Source of the DNA: Gallionellales bacterium GWA2_60_18
Lineage (GTDB): Bacteria; Pseudomonadota; Gammaproteobacteria; Burkholderiales; Gallionellaceae
Assembly (NCBI GenBank): GCA_001801105.1
Contig: MGWS01000024.1
Coordinates: 1-64,000, forward strand
Direction: 5' to 3'
DNA length: 64,000 nucleotides
Shown: one piece after another, positions 27,454 to 39,460 of the stretch
How the letters are laid out: each line of letters opens with the position of its first letter
Numbering within the stretch: the stretch's first letter is position 1
Position numbers and translations under genes: made by a program
The notes under the pieces: model-generated
Database searches by the model: none
The model's input: only the letters and a program-made list of their open reading frames with translations
Told to the model about the DNA's origin: nothing

Positions 27454-28574
27454 TGCTGCGCTTTCTTGCCGGTGCCGCGCGGCGCGGGACCCGGCGCCGC
27501 CGTGAGTTCATGCGTCAGGCGGTAGTTGCGCACGGCCTGCAGGCTGCGGCTGATGTCCGGCAATTCGATGCTGACGTTGGACGCGGCCAGTTTCTTCAGC
27601 CCGGCCTGCATCTTCACGCCCTCGTTCGCCTTGCCGTCGAAATAGCGCGTGACCCACTGCTGGGCGGTCTTCAGCTCATGCCGGAAACCATCGCCGTCGC
27701 GCGACAGCAGGGCAATGCGCGCCATCAGCAGGCGCAGTTTGAGATTCTCGCGCAGGAAGAATTCCTGGCTGGGCGGCAGCAGCGGTATCTCGGTCTTGCC
27801 GGTGTCTTCGATGCGCACCAGTTGCTTCGCCTCCTGCCACATCTCGCGCTGCAACTTCTGCCAGGTCGTCTCGTCCTTCGGCGGGACGGCCGGGGTGGCC
27901 GCCGCGGCCGGTTGCTCACCTGCCGCACGCTGCTGGTAGACCAGCGGCAACCCGTCCACCGCGGCCAGCAGGTTCTCTAGCTGGAAACTGAGGCCGTCGA
28001 TATCCACGCCCGGCAAACCGCGCAGCTTGTCCATGTCATGGCCGATGGCCTTGCGCAATCCGTCGAAGGCCGGCCGGTCCATGCGCTGCAAACGCGCATC
28101 GGCGTTCTGCATGGCGATCAGCGCCGCCTTGACGTTGGCCGACAACTGCAATTGCTGCCCGGCGATCAGCAGCATCTGTTCGACCTCCGCCAGCACCGTT
28201 TCGTCGCGGTAGGCCGACAGGTCGTTGTACAAGGCCTCCAGCGCGGCGCGCTGGTTCTGCGCCTCGACATAGCGCGCCTCCAGCGCCGCCAGCTTGACGG
28301 CCAGTTCGCGTATCTCGTTCTGGCTCTGCGCCAGCAGCACCTGGCCGGCCTTGCTGGTGCCGTCCAGCTCGGCGATCTTCTGCGCCAGCTGTTGCTGCAT
28401 GTCGCCGATGGCGCGGCGTCCGTCCAGCCACTGCCACAGGAAGATCACCACCAGCACGGCCAGCGTGAGCTGCGTGAGGCCGAGGTGCGCGAACACTCCC
28501 GCCGGTGTCTTGCGCGCAGCCGGTACGGCTGCGGCGGCAGTGTCTGGTTCGGAAGATGGTATCTGTTCGGTCAT
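27450..28574 (-). CDS. hemX: HemX-like protein
   Basis: The 374-residue protein has a proline/alanine-rich N-terminus, one membrane helix (about 32-50, LGLTQLTLAVLVVIFLWQW), a coiled coil (about 60-110) and a helical C-terminal domain. The HemX name was once tied to uroporphyrinogen methylation, but the protein has no SAM-binding motif, so a scaffold role is more likely. It follows hemD by one base and overlaps hemY. Confidence 0.88.
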   Translation of the reverse strand: MTEQIPSSEPDTAAAAVPAARKTPAGVFAHLGLTQLTLAVLVVIFLWQWLDGRRAIGDMQQQLAQKIAELDGTSKAGQVLLAQSQNEIRELAVKLAALEARYVEAQNQRAALEALYNDLSAYRDETVLAEVEQMLLIAGQQLQLSANVKAALIAMQNADARLQRMDRPAFDGLRKAIGHDMDKLRGLPGVDIDGLSFQLENLLAAVDGLPLVYQQRAAGEQPAAAATPAVPPKDETTWQKLQREMWQEAKQLVRIEDTGKTEIPLLPPSQEFFLRENLKLRLLMARIALLSRDGDGFRHELKTAQQWVTRYFDGKANEGVKMQAGLKKLAASNVSIELPDISRSLQAVRNYRLTHELTAAPGPAPRGTGKKAQQ

Positions 28575-28575
28575 A

Positions 28576-29379
28576 TCAATTCCTGAGTCCTGAATCCTGA
28601 ATCCCGCATCCTGAATCCTGCTTCCCCGCCCATGCTATCAAACCGTCCAGCAGGCCGTCATCTCCGGCATCGGTCAGGATCACCCGGCGCCAGCCCTGAC
28701 GCTGCGCCAGTCCGGCGATGCGCGCATGCGGCACGAACAGCGGCGAATCGCGCAGTGCATCACGCTGCGATTCGACCGCGCTTTGCCACAGGTGTTCCAG
28801 TGCCTCGCCGCTGGTGGCGGTGAGCGCATCCGGCGCTTCGCGCAGCAACGCAGCCATATCCAGTTGCGGCTTGCTGCGCCGGTAGCAGGCGACGTATTCC
28901 ACCTGCGCGCCGCGCGCCTTGAGCGTATCTCCCAGCAGCTCGCGCCCGCCGTCGCCGCGCAGGATCATCACGCGTTTGCCTGCGACGTCCTGCAACGCCG
29001 GCAGCGCCAGCAGCCCCTCGCTGTCGAAACGATCGACCGGCACCACCACATCGGCGATGCCCAGTTCGCGCAATGCCCTTGCGCTGCCCTGCCCGACCGC
29101 GGCGATCCTCAGCGAGGCTGGCAGCGCGACGCCTGCCGCGCGGATCGCCGCCATGCCGTATTGCACCGCATTCGGGCTGATGAAAATGGCGAGGTCGGAG
29201 CGGGCGATGCGGGAGACTTGTTCGTGCAGCGTTTGCGTATCCGGCGCCGCCGCGATCTCCAGCAGGGGGAACAACAACGGGATGCCGCCTGCCTGTTCGA
29301 TCTTCTGCACCAACGGCACGGCCTGGTCACGCGGGCGCGTGACGGCGATCTTCAATCCTTTGAGGGCATGATCAGCCAT
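28576..29379 (-). CDS. hemD: uroporphyrinogen-III synthase
   Basis: HemD closes hydroxymethylbilane to uroporphyrinogen III, the branch point of haem and sirohaem (sirohaem is the DsrAB cofactor). The 267-residue protein has the bilobed family pattern: [47 protein letters not shown] and [13 protein letters not shown]. The last 16 residues are encoded by a heptamer repeat (28581-28622) and are not conserved. It overlaps the 3' end of hemC by eight bases. Confidence 0.93.
   Translation of the reverse strand: MADHALKGLKIAVTRPRDQAVPLVQKIEQAGGIPLLFPLLEIAAAPDTQTLHEQVSRIARSDLAIFISPNAVQYGMAAIRAAGVALPASLRIAAVGQGSARALRELGIADVVVPVDRFDSEGLLALPALQDVAGKRVMILRGDGGRELLGDTLKARGAQVEYVACYRRSKPQLDMAALLREAPDALTATSGEALEHLWQSAVESQRDALRDSPLFVPHARIAGLAQRQGWRRVILTDAGDDGLLDGLIAWAGKQDSGCGIQDSGLRN
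28581..28622. repeat. heptamer-type repeat at the end of hemD
   Basis: Units of TCCTGAA and close variants are repeated about six times. On the minus strand they are translated as the DSG.. tail of HemD, so they probably replaced the original stop. Slippage in this run could vary the tail length. Confidence 0.65.
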
Positions 29380-30316
29380 TCAGGGCGGCGAGAATCTCGC
29401 CTGCGCCCTGCGCCAGCAGGGCCTCGCCGACCCGGTTGCCCAGCGCTTCCGGATCGGCGATGTCACCCGTAGCTTCGGCGCGCACCATGCGCTTGCCGTC
29501 CGGGCTGGCGACGAAGCCGCGCATGCGCAGCCTGCCGTCGCGCACTTCGGCAAAACCGCCCAGCGGCACCTGGCAACTGCCTGCCAGCATGCGGCTCATG
29601 GCGCGCTCCGCCAGCACGCAGGCGGCGGTATCGGGATGGTGCAGCGGTTGCAGGCAGGCGATCACGTCGGCGCGGTCGGCGCGGCATTCGATGCCGAGCG
29701 CGCCCTGGCCTACGGCAGGCAGGCTGTCTTCGCTGGAGATGATGTTGCGGATGCGTGCGCCCAGGCCGAGACGCTTCAGCCCGGCGGCGGCGAGGATGAT
29801 GGCGGCATACTTGCCTTCGTCCAGTTTGCGCAGGCGCGTCTGCACATTGCCGCGCAACGGCTCGATGACGAGGTGCGGGAAACGCGCACGCAGCTGGCTC
29901 TCGCGGCGCAGGCTGGAAGTGCCGACCACGCTGCCGGCGGGCAACGCGGCGAGGTTCTCGTAGTCGTTGGAAACAAATGCGTCGTGCGGATCCTCGCGCT
30001 CGCCGATGGCGGCCAGCACGAAGCCCTCCGGCATGTTCATCGGCACATCCTTGAGCGAATGCACCGCGAGGTCGGCGCGCCCGTCTTCCAGCGCAGTCTC
30101 CAGTTCCTTGACGAACAGCCCCTTGCCGCCGATCTTGGACAGCGTGACATCGAGGATCTGGTCGCCCTGCGTGGTCATGCCGAGAATGCTGACCTCGGTT
30201 TGCGGATAAAATGCGCGCAACCTGTCGCGGATATGTTCGGCCTGCCACATGGCCAGCGCGCTTTCGCGCGAAGCGATCACCAGGCGGGAAGGGGCGGCTG
30301 AAGACGGCTGACTCAT
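29372..30316 (-). CDS. hemC: porphobilinogen deaminase (hydroxymethylbilane synthase)
   Basis: HemC polymerises four porphobilinogen units on a dipyrromethane cofactor. The 314-residue protein shows [60 protein letters not shown] and [11 protein letters not shown]. The cofactor cysteine lies in [12 protein letters not shown] (near residue 243). The start at 30316 has AAAGG upstream; a longer frame to 30358 has no conserved residues. It heads hemC-hemD-hemX-hemY and is divergent from ppc. Confidence 0.97.
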   Translation of the reverse strand: MSQPSSAAPSRLVIASRESALAMWQAEHIRDRLRAFYPQTEVSILGMTTQGDQILDVTLSKIGGKGLFVKELETALEDGRADLAVHSLKDVPMNMPEGFVLAAIGEREDPHDAFVSNDYENLAALPAGSVVGTSSLRRESQLRARFPHLVIEPLRGNVQTRLRKLDEGKYAAIILAAAGLKRLGLGARIRNIISSEDSLPAVGQGALGIECRADRADVIACLQPLHHPDTAACVLAERAMSRMLAGSCQVPLGGFAEVRDGRLRMRGFVASPDGKRMVRAEATGDIADPEALGNRVGEALLAQGAGEILAALNG

Positions 30317-30396
30317 CTGATTTTGCCTTTGAAATTCCGTGATTGGAGTATGGCGCATTTTAACACAGGGCGCGTCGCGCCCCTGCCACGGCGTTA

Positions 30397-33180
<2,784 letters not shown>

Positions 33181-33193
33181 CCCCCGCAAACGA

Positions 33194-33220
33194 CAGGGGC
33201 GGCTCACTGAGCCGCCCCTG
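33194..33220. terminator. hairpin between convergent ppc and sqr
   Basis: A perfect 13-bp GC-rich dyad (CAGGGGCGGCTCA and its complement) lies 13 bp after ppc and 31 bp before the sqr end. It has no T run, so termination is likely but not certain. Confidence 0.6.
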
Positions 33221-33251
33221 CGCCGTGTCCCGCCCAAGTTCCGCGTGACGC

Positions 33252-34520
33252 TTACTTCAGTTTTTCGATACCCAGCATCTTCATCACGCTGCCTTCATAG
33301 AACGGCTCGGAAGTGCCCTTCTTCATCTTGCGGATGAAGTACTTCTCGAACGCGATCTTGGCCAGGTGCACCCACTTGCCTTCGGAAAACCAGTTCACGT
33401 TGCGCGGCGGGATCTGCGGGATCGCCACGAAGGCGACGCCGCTCTCGCCGAAGTCGGCCAGGCACACCGCATTCCAGGTCGCTTCCTTGTCCGCCGTCTG
33501 GCCGGTCAGGTCGGCATGGATGTTGTGCACGGTGGCGGTCACCATGGACTCGATCATGTAGCCGGTCTTGGGCGTGCCGACCGGGATCGGGGTGGCCTCG
33601 ACCGGCGGGATGGCGACGCACACGCCGACCGCGAAGATGTTCTTGTACTTCTGGTTGCGCTGGTGCTTGTCCACCGTGACGAAGCCGCGCGCCTGCACCA
33701 GGCCTTCGAGGCCGAACACCGCATCCACGCCCTTGAAGGCGGGCAGCATCATGCTGTAGGCGAACGGCAGTTCGTGCTTCTTCTTCTCCTGCCCCATGTC
33801 GTCATGCTCGGTGACGTACATCTTGCCGTCCTCGATCTTGGTGACCTTGGCGTTGCAGATCCACTTGATGTGCTTGTCGCGCATGTTCGATTCGAGAATG
33901 CCGTTGGAATCGCCCACGCCGCCCAGTCCGAGGTGGCCGATATAGGGCTCGGAGGTGACGAAGGTCATCGGCACCTTGTCGCGGATTTTGCGCCTGCGCA
34001 GATCGGTCTCCATGATGAAGGCATATTCGTAGGCGGGGCCGAAACAGGATGCCCCCTGCACCGCGCCGACCACGATGGGGCCGGGCTTCTTGCAGAATTC
34101 GTCCCATTCGTCATGCGACTTCATCGCGTGGTCGACGTGGCACACCGAGTAGGTATGGCCATGCGGGCCTAGCCCTTCGACTTCCTCGAAAGCCAGCTTG
34201 GGGCCGGTGGCGATGACCAGATAGTCGTACGGCATCATGGTGCCGTCATTGAGTTCCAACCTGTTCTCGTCCGGATGCACGCGCTTGACGCCGGCGGAGT
34301 TGAATTCGATGCCCTTGCGCTCCAGATAGCTGCGCACCGGGAATTCGATCTGCTTGCGTTCGCGCCACTTCACGCCCACCCACGGGTTGGACGGAACGAA
34401 GTGGAAGTTCTCGCCGTTGTTGACGACAGTGACCTTGTGCTGCTTGTCCAGCTTGTCGCGCATTTCGTACGCTGCCGGCATGCCGCCGACCCCGGCGCCC
34501 ATGATGACGATATGTGCCAT
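33252..34520 (-). CDS. sqr: sulfide:quinone oxidoreductase, type I (Acidithiobacillus-like)
   Basis: Sqr oxidises sulfide to polysulfide or sulfane sulfur at the membrane and passes electrons to the quinone pool. The 422-residue flavoprotein begins HIVIMGAGVGGMPAAYEM (FAD-binding). It strongly resembles the Acidithiobacillus ferrooxidans enzyme as I remember it (FVPSNPWVGV, GASCFGPAYEYA, SEPYIGHLG, FEKYFIRKMK). The three redox cysteines are at C127, C159 and C353. The start at 34520 has GGGAGGAAGC upstream; the frame to 34565 lacks homology. It is convergent with ppc and downstream of a two-component system on the same strand. Confidence 0.92.
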   Translation of the reverse strand: MAHIVIMGAGVGGMPAAYEMRDKLDKQHKVTVVNNGENFHFVPSNPWVGVKWRERKQIEFPVRSYLERKGIEFNSAGVKRVHPDENRLELNDGTMMPYDYLVIATGPKLAFEEVEGLGPHGHTYSVCHVDHAMKSHDEWDEFCKKPGPIVVGAVQGASCFGPAYEYAFIMETDLRRRKIRDKVPMTFVTSEPYIGHLGLGGVGDSNGILESNMRDKHIKWICNAKVTKIEDGKMYVTEHDDMGQEKKKHELPFAYSMMLPAFKGVDAVFGLEGLVQARGFVTVDKHQRNQKYKNIFAVGVCVAIPPVEATPIPVGTPKTGYMIESMVTATVHNIHADLTGQTADKEATWNAVCLADFGESGVAFVAIPQIPPRNVNWFSEGKWVHLAKIAFEKYFIRKMKKGTSEPFYEGSVMKMLGIEKLK

Positions 34521-34596
34521 GCTTCCTCCCCTCCAGAATTTGATTGATGAATACCGCCTTTGCAAGCTGCGCTATTAGGCGCAATCCCATACCCCG

Positions 34597-34618
34597 GTGT
34601 CTATAACCATATCGGGGG
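34597..34618. promoter_or_regulatory. candidate regulator site upstream of sqr
   Basis: The segment 34597-34615 is an exact inverted copy of 36890-36908. Within it, ATAACCA-TA-TCGGGGG (34603-34618) fits the 7-2-7 pattern seen at the other sulfur genes. It lies about 83 bp upstream of sqr. On the minus strand it reads CCCCCGA-TA-TGGTTAT. Confidence 0.5.
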
Positions 34619-34663
34619 GTGGCCGATATAACCCCAAAGGAGCAAGCCCCGGCCGCCGGCCTC

Positions 34664-35338
34664 TCAGCGGCTGGAGGAATCTTCGCTGTTCGAGGTTTCC
34701 TGTTCCTTGGCGAACAGCACGGCGGCCTTGACCCGGGAAGAAAGATTGAGCTTGTTCAGGATATGGCGCACATGCTGTTTCACCGTGTCGTAGCTGATCG
34801 ACAACGTCAGTGCGATGGATTTGTTGCTTTCGCCACGCGACAGCAGTTGCAGGATCTCGCGCTCCCGTTCGGTCAGCAGCTTGAGCGAGCTCTTCGGCTC
34901 TTGTCCGGACTGGTCGCCGCGCAGCATGTCGATCATTTTCACGGTCATGGTGGGCGCCACCACCAGTTCGCCGGCGGCGACGCGACGGATCGCATCCACC
35001 ACCTCTTCCGGAGCCATGTCCTTGAGCAGGTAGCCGCGCACCCCGGCGCGGATCGCATTGCCCAGGTCCGTCTCCGAATCGCTCATGGTCAGCATCACGG
35101 CGGGGGTGGTGCAACCTTCCTTGCGCAACTGTTCGAGCATGGATATCCCGTCCATCGGTTTCATGCGCAGGTCCATCACCAGCAGGTCGGGTTGCTCCTT
35201 GAGCAAGGCGCGCAAGCCTTCGATGTTATCGACCGCGCCCAGCACGTTGAACCCGTAGCAGTGCGAGAGCAGTTCGCACAGCCCGCGCCTGCACAGGTTC
35301 TGGTCGTCCACCAGCGCAAGTTTCAGTATTTCAGCCAT
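34664..35338 (-). CDS. NarL/FixJ-family response regulator
   Basis: The 224-residue protein has a receiver domain (residues 5-120) with VDDQ acidic pair, phosphoacceptor Asp in LLVMDLRM near residue 54 and K in YLLKDMAPEE. The LuxR-type HTH (about 150-210) has LTEREREILQLLSRGESNKSIALTL and YDTVKQHVRHILNKL. The start at 35338 (MAEILKLALVDDQN) fits the receiver fold; a longer frame enters the kinase gene. It overlaps the kinase by eight bases. It is the natural candidate to bind the 7-2-7 sites at the sulfur genes. Confidence 0.93.
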   Translation of the reverse strand: MAEILKLALVDDQNLCRRGLCELLSHCYGFNVLGAVDNIEGLRALLKEQPDLLVMDLRMKPMDGISMLEQLRKEGCTTPAVMLTMSDSETDLGNAIRAGVRGYLLKDMAPEEVVDAIRRVAAGELVVAPTMTVKMIDMLRGDQSGQEPKSSLKLLTEREREILQLLSRGESNKSIALTLSISYDTVKQHVRHILNKLNLSSRVKAAVLFAKEQETSNSEDSSSR

Positions 35339-36584
35339 TCCCGTTCCTCCAATTCGCCACCGGCTCGGGGAAGAAGAGCTGCACGCTGGTCCCCAATCCT
35401 TTAGTGCTTTCCACCCTGATCTCGCCACCGATACGCTGGGCGCGTTCACGCATGATAATGATCCCGTAATGCCCCTCTACCGGGGAGAACGTCCCGATGC
35501 CGTTGTCTTCGACGGTAAAGACGCAATAACCGCAGAGGCGCTCGACGATCAGGCGCGCATGGCTCGCATTGGAATGCTTGGCGATGTTGGAGAGCGCCTC
35601 GCGCACAATGTAATAAGCCTGTATCTCATGCTCCAGCGGCAGATCGAGATCGGCGACGCGTATGGAACAATCGAGCACGATGCCATGCTGCCGGCGGAAC
35701 TGCTCCGCCAGCGCCTGCAGGGCATGCAGCAGGCCGGCCGGATCCATCTCGCTGCGGAAATCGGTGATCAGCGCTCGCACCGTCTTCTGGCTGATCTCCA
35801 GCGCCTCGTCGATGTCCCGCGCATATTTGTCCGCCATCGCTTCGTTGCCATTATGCACCGCATCGCCCAGCAGCGTATTGCTCATGCGCGCATAGTTCAA
35901 TGTCTGCGCCAGCGAATCGTGGATCTCGTTGGCGATGGACTGGCGCTCCGTCAACAGCTCCGCGCGCTTGGCCTCACGGCTGGACTTGATGTGCTCGATC
36001 AGCGCCCCCAGCAGATCGGCGAAACCGATCGCCATATTTGCCACGCTGCCGGAGGAGGGTTGCGGCGCATCGAAGAAGAGGGTGAAAACGCCAAGCATGA
36101 CTCCGGGAGAGTTGCGGCTTTCCAGCGGAATGGAGATCACCGAGCGGAAGTGCCGGCGCGGCTGGCCGCCCTGCCGCGCCTCGCAAGCCGCGACATCGGT
36201 GGAGCAGAAGCCGTGTTTGAAGGCGGCCTTGCCGCAATCTTCGCAGGCCAGCTCCACGATCCGCTCGGCTTCCAGGTCTTCACCGCTCAACCCGACCGCG
36301 CTGATGACCTGCAGGGTCTGTTCGTCGGGCAACACGACGCGCACCACACCGGCCTTGGCCTTGGTGAAGCCGGTTGCGGTCTCCAGAAAGACGTTCAACA
36401 GCGTCTTGAGGTCGCTTGAGCTGGATGCGGCGAACTCCTGCTCGACGCAGGCATCCAGCCCACCGCTCTTTCCGGGGAGCACGAATTCCGGATCGCGCGT
36501 CCAGAAGAACGCCGTTTCGTCCGCTGACCTTAATCTTTTGCCCATGGCATCCAGCAATAATGTCCGAAAGTTCAAGACAGGCAC
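35331..36584 (-). CDS. NarX-type cytoplasmic histidine kinase with cysteine-rich GAF domain
   Basis: The 417-residue protein has no membrane helix. A GAF-like domain spans about residues 55-200 and contains four cysteines (C114, C117, C127, C134) that could bind metal or sense redox or sulfur state. HisKA_3 follows with H222 in NEIHDSLAQTLNYAR, then the ATP-binding domain with REALSNIAKHSNA and VEDNGIG. The start is a GTG at 36584; an in-frame ATG 13 codons later (36545) is also possible. The gene is co-transcribed with its regulator and then probably sqr. Confidence 0.9.
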   Translation of the reverse strand: MPVLNFRTLLLDAMGKRLRSADETAFFWTRDPEFVLPGKSGGLDACVEQEFAASSSSDLKTLLNVFLETATGFTKAKAGVVRVVLPDEQTLQVISAVGLSGEDLEAERIVELACEDCGKAAFKHGFCSTDVAACEARQGGQPRRHFRSVISIPLESRNSPGVMLGVFTLFFDAPQPSSGSVANMAIGFADLLGALIEHIKSSREAKRAELLTERQSIANEIHDSLAQTLNYARMSNTLLGDAVHNGNEAMADKYARDIDEALEISQKTVRALITDFRSEMDPAGLLHALQALAEQFRRQHGIVLDCSIRVADLDLPLEHEIQAYYIVREALSNIAKHSNASHARLIVERLCGYCVFTVEDNGIGTFSPVEGHYGIIIMRERAQRIGGEIRVESTKGLGTSVQLFFPEPVANWRNGNG

Positions 36585-36860
36585 TCCGGAATGATCCGTT
36601 AGCCCGTCCTGCCTTGCAATAACCCGGTATCAACCGGAAACCGGCCATTCACTTCCGGCAAACCGGCGCGAAATCGGCACCCTCCACTCACGTTCGTTGA
36701 AATCGCCATCGCGCAATGCACTGCGCTCCCGGCAACAGCGTTCTATCCCTGATGGATCATACGGATTGAAAAAAACATGCATCCGGCAAATCTGTGCTAC
36801 GCACTAGGGTATGCCGCTTTCCCTTAAAAAACAACAAAACAATCCCGGATTTTATCCTCC

Positions 36861-36908
36861 TACCCCATCAGGGCTATAACCTCACCTACCCGATATGGTT
36901 ATAGACAC
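36861..36908. promoter_or_regulatory. two candidate regulator sites between the kinase gene and a phosphoesterase gene
   Basis: The 377-bp gap 36585-36961 holds no gene. Two 7-2-7 sites are visible: TACCCCA-TC-AGGGCTA (36861-36876) and TACCCGA-TA-TGGTTAT (36887-36902). Segment 36890-36908 is a perfect inverted copy of the sqr upstream sequence. They could serve autoregulation of the two-component genes and the divergent phosphoesterase gene. Confidence 0.5.
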
Positions 36909-36961
36909 TCCCTGCCCGGATTCTGCCTAATGCGACGCAAATTCCGCGACATGAAAAAGGC

Positions 36962-37504
36962 ATGAAAATCTGCATCGTTTCCGACAGCCATGACCGCTCC
37001 GCCCCGCTCGAGGCGGCGATTACCGAGGCGCAAGCTGCCGGCGCGCAGGCGATCATCCACTGCGGCGACCTGATCGGGGTCAACACCCTGCGCTCTTCGC
37101 TCAAACTGGGCATCCCCATCCATGCGGTGCACGGCAACAACATCGGCGACGTCGCGGCGCTGTACCGCGCGATGGCAAAGAACGCGGGGCTGTTCACCTA
37201 CCACGGACAGGAGGCCGTGCTGGAACTCGGCGGTCGCAGAATCTTTGTGACCCACATGCCGCACCACGGCCAGGCCTTCGCCTGCACCGGCGACTACGAC
37301 CTGGTCTGCCACGGCCACAGCCATACCGCCCATGTCGGCAAGCAGAGACATGTCAACGGCGGTGAATGCTGGCTGGTCAACCCCGGCTCGGTCGCGGGCA
37401 TCGATGCACCCAGCGTGGACGCCATACCGACCTGGATACTGGGCGACCTGGAAAAGATGGATTTCGAGATACGCACTTTGCGGCAATCAACACCGGGGGC
37501 TTGA
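36962..37504 (+). CDS. YfcE/MJ0936-family metallophosphoesterase
   Basis: The 180-residue protein carries the binuclear metal set: D-x-H in VSDSHDR, GD in HCGDLIGV, GNN in VHGNNIGD, H in THMPHHG and GHSH in CHGHSHTAH. These enzymes hydrolyse phosphodiesters; the natural substrate is unknown. NPGSVAGID is a family signature. It is divergent from the two-component genes, with the putative regulator sites between. Confidence 0.88.
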   Translation: MKICIVSDSHDRSAPLEAAITEAQAAGAQAIIHCGDLIGVNTLRSSLKLGIPIHAVHGNNIGDVAALYRAMAKNAGLFTYHGQEAVLELGGRRIFVTHMPHHGQAFACTGDYDLVCHGHSHTAHVGKQRHVNGGECWLVNPGSVAGIDAPSVDAIPTWILGDLEKMDFEIRTLRQSTPGA

Positions 37505-37642
37505 GAAACCGCTTCAATCGCAACGAACCAAACCATACTCGTCGGCGGCGGCATCGGCATCGGCGGCAGCACCAGAGAAGCCGGACTGGACGGCCATATC
37601 ATCCAGCCGAAAAAGTTGCAGGATATTGCGCGCCAGAAACAA

Positions 37643-37664
37643 AACGGGCGCCGCGGCGCCCGTT
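37643..37664 (-). terminator. terminator after the DUF934-like gene
   Basis: AACGGGCGCC-GC-GGCGCCCGTT is a perfect palindrome. On the minus strand it is followed by TTGTTTC, placing it 25 bp after the 37689 gene end. Confidence 0.75.
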
Positions 37665-37688
37665 CCTCATTTCATCTTTCCGCAAGCA

Positions 37689-38123
37689 TCACGCAGCCAG
37701 CAACCTTTCCTCCGCCACGGCCTGGCCCAAAGCCGACAACCTGCGAAGCTCGGCCTGACTGCCGCCGGGAAATTCGATGGCGCGCAACTCGCCCCCGTAG
37801 CCGTAACGTTCGCGCAACAGACGCGGCACCAGATGGCTGCTGTCATCGCCATGCCCGTCGAACTCGATGGCGACCACGCTGAAGTCGTCGATATCGCTCT
37901 CGATCGCCTGCGGGCTCTCACCGGCAGCCAGCCAGACACCGAGCGCCCAGCCGTGCTCATATTCGCGATGGATCAGCTCGCGGCGGCGCGCCTTCCATAC
38001 CTGCAACGGCACCAGCACCGGCCCCACCGGCAACTTCACGCTCTGCGCGGCATCGCCCTCGGCGAGGCGCAACACCTTCCACTCATCGGCCACGACTTGC
38101 CCGTTCTCGATCAACCTGGACAT
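37689..38123 (-). CDS. DUF934-like protein
   Basis: The 144-residue protein resembles DUF934 proteins, which often lie beside assimilatory sulfite-reduction genes. It has VPLQVWKARR, a negatively charged central part (ESDIDDFSVVAIEFDGHGD) and RLLRERYGYGGELRAIEF. The usual GDVLRDQ ending of the family is not present here; the C-terminus (AELRRLSALGQAV) is different. Molecular function is unknown. It stands alone between a phosphoesterase and a rhodanese gene. Confidence 0.65.
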   Translation of the reverse strand: MSRLIENGQVVADEWKVLRLAEGDAAQSVKLPVGPVLVPLQVWKARRRELIHREYEHGWALGVWLAAGESPQAIESDIDDFSVVAIEFDGHGDDSSHLVPRLLRERYGYGGELRAIEFPGGSQAELRRLSALGQAVAEERLLAA

Positions 38124-38338
38124 ACACCACCATCCTTTCCGGAAACCGTTCGTTGAAAACGAAATCTGCTACTTGATGGAGCGCACTCTAGCGGGGTTTC
38201 TTCTAACCATGAAATACTTATTTGTTAGATTTATATAACTTATTGCCATATGGAAAACCGGTCGCACCACCCGCGCCTGATGCCCGCCCGGAAGAAAACG
38301 CCTATAATCTCCGCCGGTCATTCACCCGGAGTTCCGCC

Positions 38339-38725
38339 ATGCAACACCTGACGCCCAAGCAAGCGCAGCAATTCCTGAAGTCCAATCCCGAGGCGGTCTT
38401 CATAGACGTGCGCAGCGAGATCGAGCACATGTTCGTCGGGCATCCGCAAGGCTCGATGCTGATCCCGTGGGTGGACGGACCGGACTGGGAGATCAACCCG
38501 GACTTCATCGCCCACGTGAAAAAGGCCGCCAGCGCGAACCGCCCGGTCGTGCTGATCTGCCGCTCGGGGCGGCGCTCGATGGATGCGGGCCTGGTGCTGG
38601 AAAAAGCCGGACTGACGGAGGTGTATAACGTGCAGCACGGTTTTGAAGGCGACCTGAACGAACACCACCACCGCAACTCCGTCAACGGCTGGCGCTTCGA
38701 CGGCCTGCCGTGGGCGCAGACCTGA
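38339..38725 (+). CDS. single-domain rhodanese
   Basis: The 128-residue rhodanese has its catalytic cysteine in VLICRSGRRS (near residue 72), the six-residue active loop of the sulfurtransferase family, and DVRSEIEHMFVGHPQGS upstream. It can carry sulfane sulfur as a cysteine persulfide; in sulfur oxidisers such proteins pass sulfur on to TusA and DsrE-type carriers, both encoded later in the window. The start at 38339 is chosen for the family N-terminus (LTPKQAQQFLK). Confidence 0.88.
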   Translation: MQHLTPKQAQQFLKSNPEAVFIDVRSEIEHMFVGHPQGSMLIPWVDGPDWEINPDFIAHVKKAASANRPVVLICRSGRRSMDAGLVLEKAGLTEVYNVQHGFEGDLNEHHHRNSVNGWRFDGLPWAQT

Positions 38726-38798
38726 TCCATTTCCCGCACTTCTCCATCAGCTTTCCCGCAAACGGAGAGGGCAAGAGAGAGTGCAAAGGTACCCTGCC

Positions 38799-38963
38799 AT
38801 GACCACCATCCCGGACTTCACCGAAACCGAATACAAACGTGTCTCGGCCTGGCTGTCCGAACGCTACGGCAAACCCGTTTCCATCCAGCTCGCCAACATC
38901 TCCTCCGGCGCTACCGCTGCCACCTCCAAGGACGACGACTACCACGGGCCGCTGATGGTGTAA
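38799..38963 (+). CDS. small protein of unknown function
   Basis: The 54-residue protein (MTTIPDFTETEYKRVS start) has AAAGG ten bases upstream of its ATG. It is hydrophilic and ends in GPLMV. It is 73 bp after the rhodanese gene, on the same strand. No family is recognised. Beyond it, 38964-39140 holds only a fragment of a common intergenic repeat (CGTCATCCCGGCGCAGGCTG at 39010). Confidence 0.45.
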   Translation: MTTIPDFTETEYKRVSAWLSERYGKPVSIQLANISSGATAATSKDDDYHGPLMV

Positions 38964-39143
38964 CCGATCGGCCCGGCCCACTTGATAGATAGTTCATTAG
39001 AAATAAAACCGTCATCCCGGCGCAGGCTGGAATCCAGTAATTAAGACATGTTAAGGCAAGGTCGTGCCGCTGCAACTGGCCGATAGTGAACTACAGCTTG
39101 GCGGTAATCCCGAGTACCACAAAATAACTCTAAAACTTAATAG

Positions 39144-39168
39144 CCGCGCGACCATCAGGCTCGCGCGG
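39144..39168 (-). terminator. terminator after the 56-aa protein gene
   Basis: CCGCGCGA / TCGCGCGG pair around a 9-base loop; AATAACTCT and AGAGTTATT on the outside extend the hairpin. It lies 25 bp beyond the minus-strand stop at 39193. Confidence 0.6.
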
Positions 39169-39192
39169 CAGAGTTATTCTTTGCTGAATACT

Positions 39193-39363
39193 TTAGGGCT
39201 TCTTGGGCGTGGTGTAGGGCACTTCTTTCTGTTGCGGTTCCCAAGTGGTTTCATAGCCCACAAAGAACTGCCCCGGTACGATTTCCTTCTGACGGGTCGT
39301 TACGCGGAATGTGCGGCCATCCGGTACCTTGGGGCGGCAAAACTGTTTCTTGTCATCACTCAT
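39193..39363 (-). CDS. 56-residue hydrophilic protein
   Basis: The frame reads MSDDKKQFCRPKVPDGRTF to YTTPKKP with a good ribosome site (AAGGAGATAGGATC-ATG). It has one cysteine and many charged residues. It lies 97 bp downstream of the HIT gene on the same strand and before a terminator, so the two may be co-transcribed. No family is recognised. Confidence 0.5.
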   Translation of the reverse strand: MSDDKKQFCRPKVPDGRTFRVTTRQKEIVPGQFFVGYETTWEPQQKEVPYTTPKKP

Positions 39364-39460
39364 GATCCTATCTCCTTGGGTTAAAAAAGTGGTGGTTGAA
39401 AACGGGAAGTATGTGAACAGGCATATCGATCCCTCCCATTTTGCTGCTGAAATCTACTAT

